This document shows, piece after piece, positions 9,107-19,655 of a stretch of DNA of 64,000 nt. The stretch is taken from contig CM026424.1 of assembly GCA_014871385.1 (NCBI GenBank), forward strand, positions 19,759,945-19,823,944, given 5' to 3'. The position numbers and the translations under genes were made by a program. Each line of letters begins with the position of its first letter. Within the stretch, counting starts at the first letter, position 1. The notes under the pieces were generated by a model. The model was given only the letters and a program-made list of their open reading frames with translations. It was not told the DNA's origin and searched no databases. The DNA comes from Ceratodon purpureus (taxonomy: Eukaryota; Streptophyta; Bryopsida; Pseudoditrichales; Ditrichaceae).

Positions 9107-11798
9107 AATTTAAAAAAATAATATTTAATACTACTATTACATTATATTTTTAGTATTTTTAGTATTTTTAGTATTAATAAAGGTTTCAATCTAAAAAGTT
9201 ATTCCATCCATCGTATTAATTTTGAATCTTCTGCAATTGCAAGCAAGTGGTTGGAAAGAGTATGGAATATTTGGCTAATATTGAAATCTACATCAAATGA
9301 ATGGTAGGTTCTTATCAGGAGAAATTTGTTACGATGATCTCAATGAGCATAAATTTTTTAATGAAGTTTAAATGGGAATTGCTGAAAGTTTCCAATTCTA
9401 AATCACGTAATGAAGTTTAAGTAGAACATATAAAATGCACAATATAATATATATACATGATTGATGTCTCACGAGCATGATGAATCCAAATTTTTGTATC
9501 TATGGTACTTCTTCATGACTTCAATTCTAACTAAGTCTTGACGGTCTATAATTCTTTTTGAATTTTGAAATAATCTTGGATGCAAGACAACTCGAGTCAA
9601 TTTGGATGTCACATTGAATATTTTTTAAATTAAAGATTATCTTGTACCTTGGAAAAAATACACAATCAAAGATGCAATATGGAAACTAGAACATTATCTT
9701 GATAGTTGTCAAGAATTATTAACGGAATCCTACAAAAAGTTAAACAAATATGATTAAAAATTCATAGATATTAAGTTAAAATAAAATGAAAAATTCATAT
9801 ATAAAGCTTCTAATTATATAAAATGAACACTAGCACATGGTAGCATGTTATGTGTTTTTAATATTGATAAAGGATTTTGACCTTAAAGAATTAATGTTAA
9901 TTTTTTGTGAAAAAGACATAAAAATGTGTAGGGTACAGTTTTATTTTATTTATTATTGGAAGCGGTGTTGGATACATGCAAAATACGTTGTGTTTTGGCA
10001 GTTGCATTGCACTTAATGGATTTGATGATAACTTGTCCATGTATGAATAGCTGATAAGTGTAGAAAAGCTTAGAAAAGTTTGGAAAAACTTTGAGTAATC
10101 ACTTGGAATAGTGCCAAGTTTTCTTCTTACGGATTGGTCAATTATCAAGACCATGTTTGGCCTTAGATTCAAGTAGTGGCTGCTTTGAATAGGTCTGGTT
10201 CTTTGAGTTGGTCTTCAGATTAATTTCTCCAATAACCTTCCACCTTTTTTGAGATTGGTTTTATTTACACAACACTTTTATTCTCTTCTAGAAGAAGATA
10301 CTAAAAAGTATTGACAAACAAAAGAGTAGGATTGTCAGCTAAAAAATTCTAACTCAAATACACAATTATTCAATCTACACTCAATCATTCACCCGCCTCA
10401 AAATTCACTCTTAGTCATACCAAAAACTAAAATTTAAATGGAAAAAAAAAAACCAAAAATAGGTCTTATCTAAAGCTAGAAGCAAACTCGACCAATGGAA
10501 CATCAATTCAAATCACGTAGCTCACATCATTATAAAGCTTAAAATCAAAAAATTGCAATGGAAAGAGGAGAAACTTCATACAAGTAATTGTAAATAAAAT
10601 TTTATATGCAAATGAAGAAGTCAAGTAGAGTCTTTGATTTGAATTGTCTATTGGATTCAAATTAGTTTCCTTTTTAGAAATTGTGGACTTGTAGAGGGTC
10701 AAAGTTTCTTCACTTTGCAAGGAACTTGCATTGTGAAATGACCATCATTTTCTTATCAAGGATAAATTGATGAAGGACTGGTTAGGGTGTGATAGATTAC
10801 TACCTAGTTATTGATGATTAGGATATTTTTTTACTGATTTAATAGTACATCTTCAATTGTATGATATGTAGTGTAAAAGCCTGGAAGGTTTATTGATTAT
10901 TCAATTAAGTGAATCTATTATCTAGATAATGATACAGAAGTTGAGATTCTTTCAAAGCTTCTCGATATAATTTACAAGTAGCCTACACGGAAGATCTTTG
11001 CTTCAGTTGAGGGAATCATCCCTTGCAGATGGTGCTCTTCAATCTTACTCTAAGTTTCTGTCTGCAACAGTCTTAGAGGTAGTTGTATGGTGTGTTGGTG
11101 AACACTAGATAATAAAAGCCTCTAAACGTTCAACAGGCTTCAATTTTCTGTTATCCACAGGCTTCGTCAGCAATAAGTTCCCCAAGGCACCAAAGTTGAT
11201 TTGTCATGTGCTCATAGACATCCTTTGTCATTTTTCGTTGATCCAATTCAGTGGCCTTGTGCCATACAACCACAAGAGGTAGTCTTTTGGGAGTGGGTCA
11301 TTCAGGGTGAGCGAGGGATTTCGTAGGCTGATTCTGTTGCATTATAGACCAGATGGGTGGAGCTGTAAGGCACAGAAATCTGACGGAAACTGAGTCAGTA
11401 ATGAAAATTTGATCCCAACTGCCATTGTGAAGCCAGAACCTTAGTACTCACTGATTTTTTATTTTTTATTTTTTATTTTTGCTTTATGCACTGAATATTT
11501 TGATTAAATAATTTAATGATAAAATTTATAATGAAAATATTTACAAATTAACGTTTAGCAATTTAACAATTACATTTGGGATTTTCTAAGAATGAAAAAT
11601 TAATATGATTGATTGGATCAAGTGATTTTGTATAAATGGTTTTTTGCATTTTAATTCTTTGATTTTGATAATTTTGAGTTTTATTTATATTTAACATTAT
11701 TTGGATGATAAATAGGGGTTATAAAACCCAAAATTAAATGAGATCAACCCTAGCTACCCCGCTATCGTTGTTTTGAGTAAACCCTAAAATTACTTAAC

Positions 11799-11828
11799 GG
11801 GCAACGGGTCCTACCGGACCCGTTGCCC
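11799..11828. repeat. Perfect 13-bp hairpin in AT-rich DNA
   Basis: GGGCAACGGGTCC and its exact reverse complement are separated by the four bases TACC. It is GC-rich within an AT-rich spacer, so it stands out. A transposon end or a transcript hairpin are possible. No direct repeat flanks were recognised. Confidence 0.85.
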
Positions 11829-11879
11829 TTATTCAAACCCTTCTCGCTCCGCTCGATGGGTTTGAAAGGCCTCATAATT

Positions 11880-12080
11880 AAATAATCTTCTTAATTCAAT
11901 TAATTCATTTTCTTGATTCAATTTTCTTCATTTTCTTCATTTTCTAATTTAATTAATTCATTTTCCTAATTCAATACATTCATTTTCCTAATTTAATTAA
12001 TTCATTTTCCTAATTCAATACATTCATTTTCTGAATTCAACTAATTTATTTTCCTAATTAATTTTTTATTTCATTTTTTG
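11880..12080. repeat. Degenerate AT-rich tandem repeat
   Basis: Phrases of the type AATTAATTCATTTTCCTAAT and TTCAATACATTCATTTTCC alternate several times with an approximate period of 40 bp. No coding potential was seen. Confidence 0.75.
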
Positions 12081-13197
12081 ATTCATTTTCCTATTTTTTT
12101 CCATAAAACAGGAGCAGTAACAACACATGATCAAAAACTGTATATTTCGTTCAAACTGCATGAATGTTGGTTTCCATCCCACTTGACAGTTAACTGTGGG
12201 TGATTTTCTGAATTAGAACCTGTCAGGTGACAGCCTACTCACACTCCCAGTGGCACACTCCAAAACGCTCTTCCCCAACCACAACAAAGGCCTTGTACTG
12301 CGTGGTAATGGTTGCATTGATAATGCCTCCAGCTCCACACGAACTTGTATCTGCGACTCACAAAAATATGAAACCAACAAGAAATATGAAACCAACATGA
12401 GATCTAAAATATAATCGATACTAATTCTCACTACAACCAGTGTGTAATGTAGAGCAAGAGCTATGCATTTCCTAATTTTTTATTAGTGAAGCATTCGGAT
12501 TATAGGACATACTTGAAGATGATCATTATATGGCATGTCATCAAGTGTGAGGTTATCGAGATGACCAACTTCAAATCAGCGGACATAGTCTTCTCTGGCA
12601 GAATTATCGAAGTTTCAAACGGGCTGCAAATTGCACTGTTTTTCTCACAAAAATTCGAATGTGGTAGAGATGGAATTGCTCACATCACGTGGGATCTGCA
12701 TATGAATTACCTCCGTCATACATGCCTCTTCTATCTCAATGAAATGGTAATCTGCTTGTCGCTCTGCGACAAGTGTATGTCATGTAGCCATCTTCTACGC
12801 TCGCGAAGACTTCCATTTTATGATTGCTCAAACTTGCGTTCTTCCAGAATACAACGATAGCGCTGGAACTCAACCCATGAGAATGAAGTTATAAGATTAA
12901 TTTACTTTTCTGACGAGACCTGCGATTTGAGCGATGTGTGAGGATTCAGATTGATTTCAATAGTTCTATCGAGAGTCTACCATTAGCTGCATGAGTGACA
13001 GGACAAACAGTGAGAGGGCCAACATCAGGCCAATGTTTTCATAATATAGAACACATTTTTACTTTTTTGGACAAAGTTTTTTACAAAATTAAGCTGCCAG
13101 TGGCGCCTTGCACATGTTCTAAACCCCTCAAGAATTAGTGTGCAGATTCTCATCTAACATATATATAAACATAGCTAGCACCGTAAGCAACTGGATC

Positions 13198-15468
13198 TCA
13201 AGTCCAGATGCGGAACAACCACCCTCCGTTGGCAGCAAAGAATGGGGCGAACACCAGAGACTCCACAGCCATGAGCTTGATCAAGATGTTCAGAGATGGT
13301 CCTGATGTGTCCTTCAAAGGGTCTCCAACAGTGTCTCCAATAACGGCAGCCTTGTGGGCATCGGAACCCTTGGGACCCAAGGATTTGGCGTGCTCGGAGT
13401 TACCAGCCTCGATGTATTTCTTGGCGTTGTCCCAAGCACCTCCAGTGTTGGATGCAGAGATGGCAATCTGGACTCCGGACACCAAAGCACCAGCCAAAAG
13501 CCCTGCCAAAGTCTCCACTCCGAACAAAGTTCCCACAATCAGGGGTGTCAGCATGACAAGAGCACCGGGAGGAATCATTTCCTTGATGGAAGCATCGGTG
13601 GAGATCTGCACACATCTCTTGTAATCTGGCTTGGTGGTGCCCTCCATCAACCCGGGGATGGTGCGGAACTGCCTCCTGACCTCCTCAACCATGGCCAACG
13701 CAGCCTTTCCGACACTCTTCATTGTCATGGCAGAGAACCAGTATGGCAACATGGCACCCACGATCAAACCAACGAACTCCTTCGGCTGGATCACATCCAC
13801 GCTAGCGATTCCGGCTCTGCTCACATACGCTCCAAATAAGGCCAGGGACACCAACGCAGCTGATCCGATAGCAAAGCCCTTTCCAATGGCAGCAGTGGTG
13901 TTGCCGGCAGCATCGAGAGCATCGGTCCTCTCACGAACCTCATGGCTCATGCCAGCCATTTCAGCAATACCTCCGGCGTTGTCACTGATGGGACCGTAGG
14001 CATCAATAGCAAGTCCTGTTGCCAAGGTGCTCAACATGCCCAGAGCAGCAACGGCAATACCGTACATGGCAGCCAAGCTGTAACTCAAGTAGATAGCGGC
14101 AGCGATGGCGAACACTGGAATAATCACCGACTTGTAACCCAGAGCAAGTCCGAAGATGATGTTAGTAGCAGCTCCAGTCCTGCACGAATCGGCCACGTCT
14201 TGCACGGGCGTGTAGGCATTGCTGGTGAAATACTCCGTCACAAATCCAATGATCAGACCAGCCCACAGTCCTGAACCAACGCAGAAAAAGATGTGCCAGT
14301 TCTTCACGACCTTGGGCTCGTGACCCACGACATTGATGGTGAAAGTCTCCGGCAACGCATACCATGACACCAAGAAGATGGCAGCCGTCATCAGGATGGT
14401 GGAAATGACCAACTGCCTCTTCAACGTGGGCTCAATCTCCTTCACTCCCTTGATGGCAAACAAGTCCGTCGCAAATAGAGTGGTGATCAGGCACACGAAG
14501 ATACCAGCAGCGCTGATGATCAACGGGAAGCACATGGCCACGAAGTTCCTGTCGGTCCCGAAAGAGGAAATGGACGACACCACAAGAGCAGCGCAGGTGG
14601 ACTCAGCGAAAGAACCGAACAGATCAGCTCCCATACCTGCAATGTCTCCGACATTGTCTCCCACGTTGTCAGCAATCACAGCAGGGTTCCTGGGATCATC
14701 TTCCGGAATGTTCTGCTCGATCTTCCCAACCAAATCAGCGCCCACATCCGCAGCCTTGGTGTAGATACCGCCACCAACACGTCCAAAGAGCGCCACAGAC
14801 GATCCTCCCAAACCATAACCAGTGATAGCTTCATACAAACCAACCCAGTCATCTCCAAAATAGAGCTTAAACACCAAGATGGTCAGGAACAACACCAGCA
14901 GCCCATTAGCAGCGAGCAAGAACCCCATCACGGATCCGGATCGGAACGCAACAATGAACGCCGGGCCGACGCCCCGGCGAGCCTCCAAAGTGGTCCTCGC
15001 ATTGGCATAAGTCGCAATCTTCATGCCAAGGTACCCCGACAAAGTAGACGTCACAGCGCCCAAAATGAACGCCACGGTGCTAAAAAACGCATTGGCGATG
15101 GAACTCGGGCACGACTGCGACGGATCGTAGTCACACGGCTGCCTGTCGAAGCTGAACCCGCCCACAGACGCGAGGAACACGAAGATGATCACGGAGAAAA
15201 TCCCCATGAACACACTCAAGTACTGATACTCGGTCTGAAGGAACGACTCGCTGCCTTCAGAAATCGCAGCTTGAATCTCAGCGCACTTCTCCACGACACT
15301 GGAGTCGTCGATGCCGTCCTCGTCCACGTGCATGTACCCATTGTTGCTCACGCGGTGCCCGCCCACCGAGACGCGCGAGACGATGTACCACTGCGTGAGC
15401 GCGAACAGAATGCCCACCACGCAGGCTGCCGGCACGAAGGCCAGCACGAACACATCTCCCAGCACCAT
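13198..15468 (-). CDS. Type I vacuolar H+-translocating pyrophosphatase
   Basis: A single uninterrupted frame of 756 residues from the ATG at 15468. An upstream in-frame ATG at 15543 adds 25 residues not typical of the family, so the inner one is chosen. The product couples PPi hydrolysis to H+ pumping into the vacuole. It aligns nearly end to end with plant AVP1-type enzymes. Visible hallmarks: DVGADLVGK (about 241-249), the acidic PPi/Mg2+ motif DNVGDNVGD (about 267-275) preceded by [31 protein letters not shown], and the C-terminal [20 protein letters not shown]. About 16 hydrophobic segments are present. The potassium-dependent type I subclass fits, because [17 protein letters not shown] carries Ala before IGKG. 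There are no introns, whereas angiosperm homologues are multi-exon. Codon use is GC-rich relative to the surroundings. It is divergently oriented to the aldo/keto reductase gene. Confidence 0.97.
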   Translation of the reverse strand: MVLGDVFVLAFVPAACVVGILFALTQWYIVSRVSVGGHRVSNNGYMHVDEDGIDDSSVVEKCAEIQAAISEGSESFLQTEYQYLSVFMGIFSVIIFVFLASVGGFSFDRQPCDYDPSQSCPSSIANAFFSTVAFILGAVTSTLSGYLGMKIATYANARTTLEARRGVGPAFIVAFRSGSVMGFLLAANGLLVLFLTILVFKLYFGDDWVGLYEAITGYGLGGSSVALFGRVGGGIYTKAADVGADLVGKIEQNIPEDDPRNPAVIADNVGDNVGDIAGMGADLFGSFAESTCAALVVSSISSFGTDRNFVAMCFPLIISAAGIFVCLITTLFATDLFAIKGVKEIEPTLKRQLVISTILMTAAIFLVSWYALPETFTINVVGHEPKVVKNWHIFFCVGSGLWAGLIIGFVTEYFTSNAYTPVQDVADSCRTGAATNIIFGLALGYKSVIIPVFAIAAAIYLSYSLAAMYGIAVAALGMLSTLATGLAIDAYGPISDNAGGIAEMAGMSHEVRERTDALDAAGNTTAAIGKGFAIGSAALVSLALFGAYVSRAGIASVDVIQPKEFVGLIVGAMLPYWFSAMTMKSVGKAALAMVEEVRRQFRTIPGLMEGTTKPDYKRCVQISTDASIKEMIPPGALVMLTPLIVGTLFGVETLAGLLAGALVSGVQIAISASNTGGAWDNAKKYIEAGNSEHAKSLGPKGSDAHKAAVIGDTVGDPLKDTSGPSLNILIKLMAVESLVFAPFFAANGGWLFRIWT

Positions 15469-16011
15469 CTCGCCTCCTCTCTCGCAATGCCCCACTCTCA
15501 AATGAAGCACAAGGAGACGATGGGTCAGAGCAGAGAGCCCCAAGAGGCTGCGATGGGAGATAAGAAGAAAGCTTCCAGCATTGAAGGTTAGTTAAGCTTG
15601 TCTTGGCCCTTCCCCTTCAACCCTAATTGGTTTTCCCAAAACAGCCCCCCGAGTCTCTCATGTTGTTAAAAAAAACAATTGTTGTCTGCAGGAATTAGTC
15701 TGACACTGCGCAGCCGGCAGTCAAGTTGTGTGTGCATCACTGTACTCGTAGTACCCACTATTCACACAGGTAGACTCGCACATGCAGTCATCCATCCACA
15801 TGGTGATAGGTGGAGGCATCATGCGTTGCAGCAATTCACGATACAAGTGGCACCCACCAGTCTGATGGGACCAGACGAGAGGAGAGGAGAGGATAGGAGA
15901 CGACTCGACGAGGGCGGATTCACAAGTTTTTTAGAAGATTAAGAGTTTGATAATTGGATTTATATCTGATTGTTATATGTGATTTCTCTTTGCAGGAAAG
16001 GAGTTGCTGCA
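15469..16011. promoter_or_regulatory. Shared divergent promoter region, V-PPase / aldo-keto reductase
   Basis: The two start codons lie 543 bp apart on opposite strands, so both upstream regions and 5' leaders overlap here. A good 3' splice site (TTTCTCTTTGCAG, ending about 15995) just before the reductase ATG suggests a leader intron, which places that gene's transcription start inside this interval. No clear TATA box was seen. Confidence 0.55.
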
Positions 16012-18532
16012 ATGTTACGAGGCATGGCGTCTTTGGTGCCCGGCAGAGCGGATGCTGCTGGGACAGCCCAACATGCGCAGAAGATCGCCTCTCGATGTGG
16101 TATATTTATCTTCGTCTTCTCTCACTTCCGATGTCTTTGTGGTTCTGCGCATTGGCGGGTTGGTGTTTGATGGTCTCGTTCGGTGAATTGCATGACTGCT
16201 GGGAGGTAGGTTTGGAGTCACGAAGGGAAGCTTGGTTGTTGGTTTTTGTTTTATGTAGAGGAGATTTTTTGATTGGATTTCAGTGGCATAGGGTTGTTGG
16301 AGGATTGGTTGCTTTGAATTTGCAGTAACAGTTAGGTTAACTCCAGATATGTGATTCTCTGTGTCTCGCCGTAGTCGTGTAGCGTGCATTTTTGGCTTTC
16401 TGATGAGATCGGGCATGTGTGATTCTTGGATTCTTTACGTGGAGTTGAGAGGTTTCCTGGTTTTTGGCGTTTGTTTTTTCTGAAATTAGGCTTGACGATG
16501 TGGTGATGTGGTTTTTAGCAATGTTGCTTCTTCTTGTGCGTGGGTGGCATTCTGTGGGTGATTTTGTTCATGTGGGAGGCGATTACCCAATTCGTTCTTT
16601 GTTTGTCGTGATGATTTTGTTCGACGGGGAAAGCTACAGTTAATCGTTGAACATGGATGATGGAAAAAATGATGTTCTTTCTTTGATTCTGTGATGCTTA
16701 TGTCGCGCAGGGAAGGGCCATTTTCGAATTCTGCCCACTCAGACTGAAGCTGCCGGAGACCTCACCGTATCGTCCTTGGGGGTAGGAACTTATTTGGGAC
16801 CCGAAACTGACGCGGCGGATAATGAATATGTCGAAGCCATGACAAAGGCGCTCTCTCTCGGCATCAATGTTCTGGACACGTACGTGACTTGCAAGACTGC
16901 TTTTGATTTTTCCACATGTTCAACAAGTTCGTTGTGGTTTTAATTTCACCAACTGGATAGAGAGACTTCATGGAAGTGGGATTTTATAATTGACTTAAAT
17001 CTCTCCCTGTGCTTTTCAGTATATTTTAGCCATTGCAGAACCAGAACTATCTTGTCGTAATGTTCAGAAAGAACAGCACTGAAATTAAGTTTTGAGATCC
17101 TTTGATAGAAACACTTCAATGTTGTCTGAGATAGCAAAGTTTCTATGATTATTTGACCTGACATGCAAGGTTTCGCCCTTCCCGACATCCACAGTGCAGT
17201 AAACTACCGTGGGACACGGAGTGAGTTAGCAGTTGGGCGTGCTATTACTGAAGGAATCAAACAAGGGTTCATTACGAGGGAGCAGGTAGTTGTATGCACC
17301 AAAGGAGGCTATCTTACCTTTGGCACAGAGAGGCCAGCGGATCCTCGACGATGGATTCAGGAGACATATGTGAAATCTGGCTTATTTAAGTGGGAAGATT
17401 TTATAGCTGGATGTCACTGCATGACTCCTGCATACATCAAAAATCAGGTGACGCCTAGGAAGGGGATTCAAAGCTTGTTGAGCTACTCTAGATGCTTTCT
17501 TTATTGAACAGGTTTATTTATCTCTCACGCATGTCATGTTGATTTGAGTAATATTTATTGAACCTGGTGCTCGTTTTGTAGTTGGATAGGAGCCGCGAAA
17601 ACCTGGGATTGGAGACTGTTGATGTCTACTACATTCATAACCCGGAGACCCAATTGTCGGAAATACCTCGCGAAACATTTATTACTCGTATTCGGGATGC
17701 TTTTGGAGCCCTGGAGGAGGCTTGTGCTGAGGGGAAGGTGACTGTCTACGGCACTGCTACTTGGAACGGCTTTCGACAGCCTCCAGAAAAGCGCGGTCAT
17801 CTCTCTCTCGAGGAGTTGGTAGCCGCTGCTCGGGAAGCTGGTATGACATTTGATTTTCTACAGATGTTCGACAACCATAGAATGGCTGATTAACCTGGAG
17901 AATTGTCTTTCTGGATTTCTTTAGTGATCGGTATGCAGTCTGTCAGGATTCTAGTATTACTGCTACTTCACATTAGGTATGAATAATTACAATAACGTGA
18001 GAAGTCGAGTTGGAATGGATGCAGGTGGTGACGGACATCACTTTCGAGTGGTTCAACTTCCATACAATCTCAGTCTACAGGATGCAGCAACCCTAAACTC
18101 ACAAGTAGTGAAAGGGAAACGTATGTCTCTCTTGAGTGCAGCTCAAAAACTGGGCATTTCAGTAGTTGCCTCTGCTTCACTTATGCAGGTAAAATTTCCT
18201 TGTGCTTCACGGAACATATGTTTTTGTTGCATTTGGTTCGTGTTGTTTTTCATTTCTCTATTGACCTAAATAATTGTTGATACTGTTTTGAAAAATTGAA
18301 TAATTGCTATTTTGCACAGGCTAGCCTATGCAAGGGGCTGGCAGAAGAGACTCGAAAGTCGTTTGCGGAACTAGGAACGAATGCAACGGATGCTCAATGT
18401 GCACTTCAATTTGTCCGCACAACACCTGGTATTCTCACTGGCCTGGCAGGCATGCGGACCTTGTCTCATGTTGAAGAAAATGCTGGCATAATACCTTGTC
18501 CTGCTGTTCCATTGAGCGGTTCCATTGCTTGA
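16012..18532 (+). CDS. Aldo/keto reductase, possibly organelle-targeted
   Basis: Six exons (16012-16099, 16711-16879, 17195-17447, 17582-17840, 18025-18188, 18320-18532) join in phase into 381 residues. The product is a probable NAD(P)H-dependent oxidoreductase with a TIM barrel. The AKR catalytic tetrad is visible: D85 and Y90 in DTAVNY, K122 in VVVCTKGGY, H189 in YYIHNPE. LGVGTYLG begins the barrel and a C-terminal helix region (ATDAQCALQFVRTTPGILTGLAGM) ends it. The first 30 residues (MLRGMASLVPGR...) are Arg/Ala-rich with few acidic residues and could be a mitochondrial or plastid transit peptide. The substrate cannot be inferred. The overall style (TQLSEIP after the HNPE motif) recalls bacterial-like AKRs of unknown function. 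A 5' UTR intron probably precedes the ATG. Confidence 0.88.
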
Positions 18533-19655
18533 TGTACCTGAATTAAGTTTTTTCATCAAGCTTAGACCTGGAGTGGGTGAAAGTCACTTCTCTTTTGGAA
18601 TTTACGGAAGTGTACATACTATCTTAGTGAGCTTACATCACCTTTTCTTCATCCTACGTATTCTAGACTTCCAAATGAAAGCTTTGGGTGTACTAGAGCT
18701 GTATATTTATAATATAACTCTCATTGCGACACAATACTGGGTAACCTTATCAAGTCTGGTATGTTCCGAATCCTGCCCTAGCTTTTTCTCATACGTGATG
18801 AGCTACAATTTACAATGGAAAGTTATCATTCACAGCTGTAGTTATGAAGGTTGTAACTAGAGTTAAAGTGGCGACATAGTACAGTTTTGAGCTTCTCACT
18901 TTGAGCACGCAATTATCTACTATCTCATGGGACATGGTTGAACACTCTGGAAATCTTTCTGAAGGAAACAGGTTCGTTGAGACGTTGAAACTCCGGAAGT
19001 GAAAACTATTATATCTATGTCGTTAGCTCAAAAGTTTCTGAATCCTAACATCACACCAGTCACTAGTAAAGGCTGCGTATGAGGAAGAGATGTCCATAGA
19101 CCTTGCTTCAAAAGTTGACACAGACCATCCAGGTTACAATTCCATGCTCCAAAAAGTTGAGGTGTGCTGCTACCGTATGATCATAATTACCTGTTGTCCT
19201 CACAGACCAAAGTTAAGAGCCTGTCAGTGGTCACGCCTGCAAGGACAGAGCCAGGCAAAAGGAGCACATGCAATCCATGCTTCACAGCCCCATCTATTTC
19301 ACTGTCCTGTTCTCTCTGATTTGGTCGACAACTGTATGCAAGTTCAGAATCACAGAGTCATCAGTGCTAATTGGTGTCTGGTTTTTTGTAGTAATGGGGT
19401 TAATTAAACGGGATTCATCCACGATGCGTAGAAGTTTAGAACTGAACGCTAAGAGCGATTGTTGGACTTTCCACCACAGTTGCAATTGTGTTGCTAATCT
19501 TTACTTGAATCCTAAGCTATGCCCAGGTATCGTAAGTTGCACTTGCGATGATCTCCGAAGTAGTGCGTACTTCAATAGCGTGTACGATTTGTGGTCTCTG
19601 ATCATCTCAAGTTGCACCCATTTTGCACACGAACGGCCGCGCTGTGTATTCGAGG
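18533..19655. other. Intergenic: reductase 3' end and transporter leader
   Basis: About 1.1 kb between two genes on the same strand. The first few hundred bases are presumably the 3' UTR of the reductase. The rest should hold the promoter and leader of the WAT1-like gene. Short open frames here have no recognisable content. Confidence 0.5.

Larger units (their letters stand above)
7421..9790 (+). repeat. Decayed tandem array of chromodomain mini-ORFs
   Basis: Five related units lie head to tail: about 7430-7700, 7956-8163, 8137-8593 (interrupted), 8812-9106 and 9571-9790 (very degenerate). The shared peptide reads roughly ITEVYDADINEWVVEKIL, a variable linker, then LVHWKGYPIENATWED. That is the chromodomain signature, with WVVEKIL as the first strand and WKGY followed by TWE. 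Between units an AT-rich spacer repeats phrases such as AAAGGTTTTTGACATCAT. The similarity to chromodomains at the C-terminus of Ty3/gypsy (chromoviral) integrases suggests an origin in such an element. No integrase core, reverse transcriptase or LTR was seen. Stand-alone small chromodomain genes that expanded in tandem are the alternative. Confidence 0.65.
9791..13197. other. AT-rich spacer, no gene recognised
   Basis: About 3.4 kb without a supported gene. The longest open frames (9897-10172 minus, 12486-12860 plus) have no recognisable domain or splice context. It contains the perfect hairpin at 11799-11828 and a repetitive stretch at 11880-12080. The part near 13080-13197 is presumably the 3' UTR of the V-PPase gene. 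Confidence 0.6.

Noticed and set aside
13208-15591. Several long open frames on the plus strand and in other minus frames across 13.2-15.6 kb
   Set aside because: They are antisense or out-of-frame shadows of the V-PPase coding sequence, caused by its GC-rich third positions.
16015-16416. 133-residue minus-strand frame
   Set aside because: It overlaps exon 1 and intron 1 of the aldo/keto reductase in antisense and has no recognisable content.
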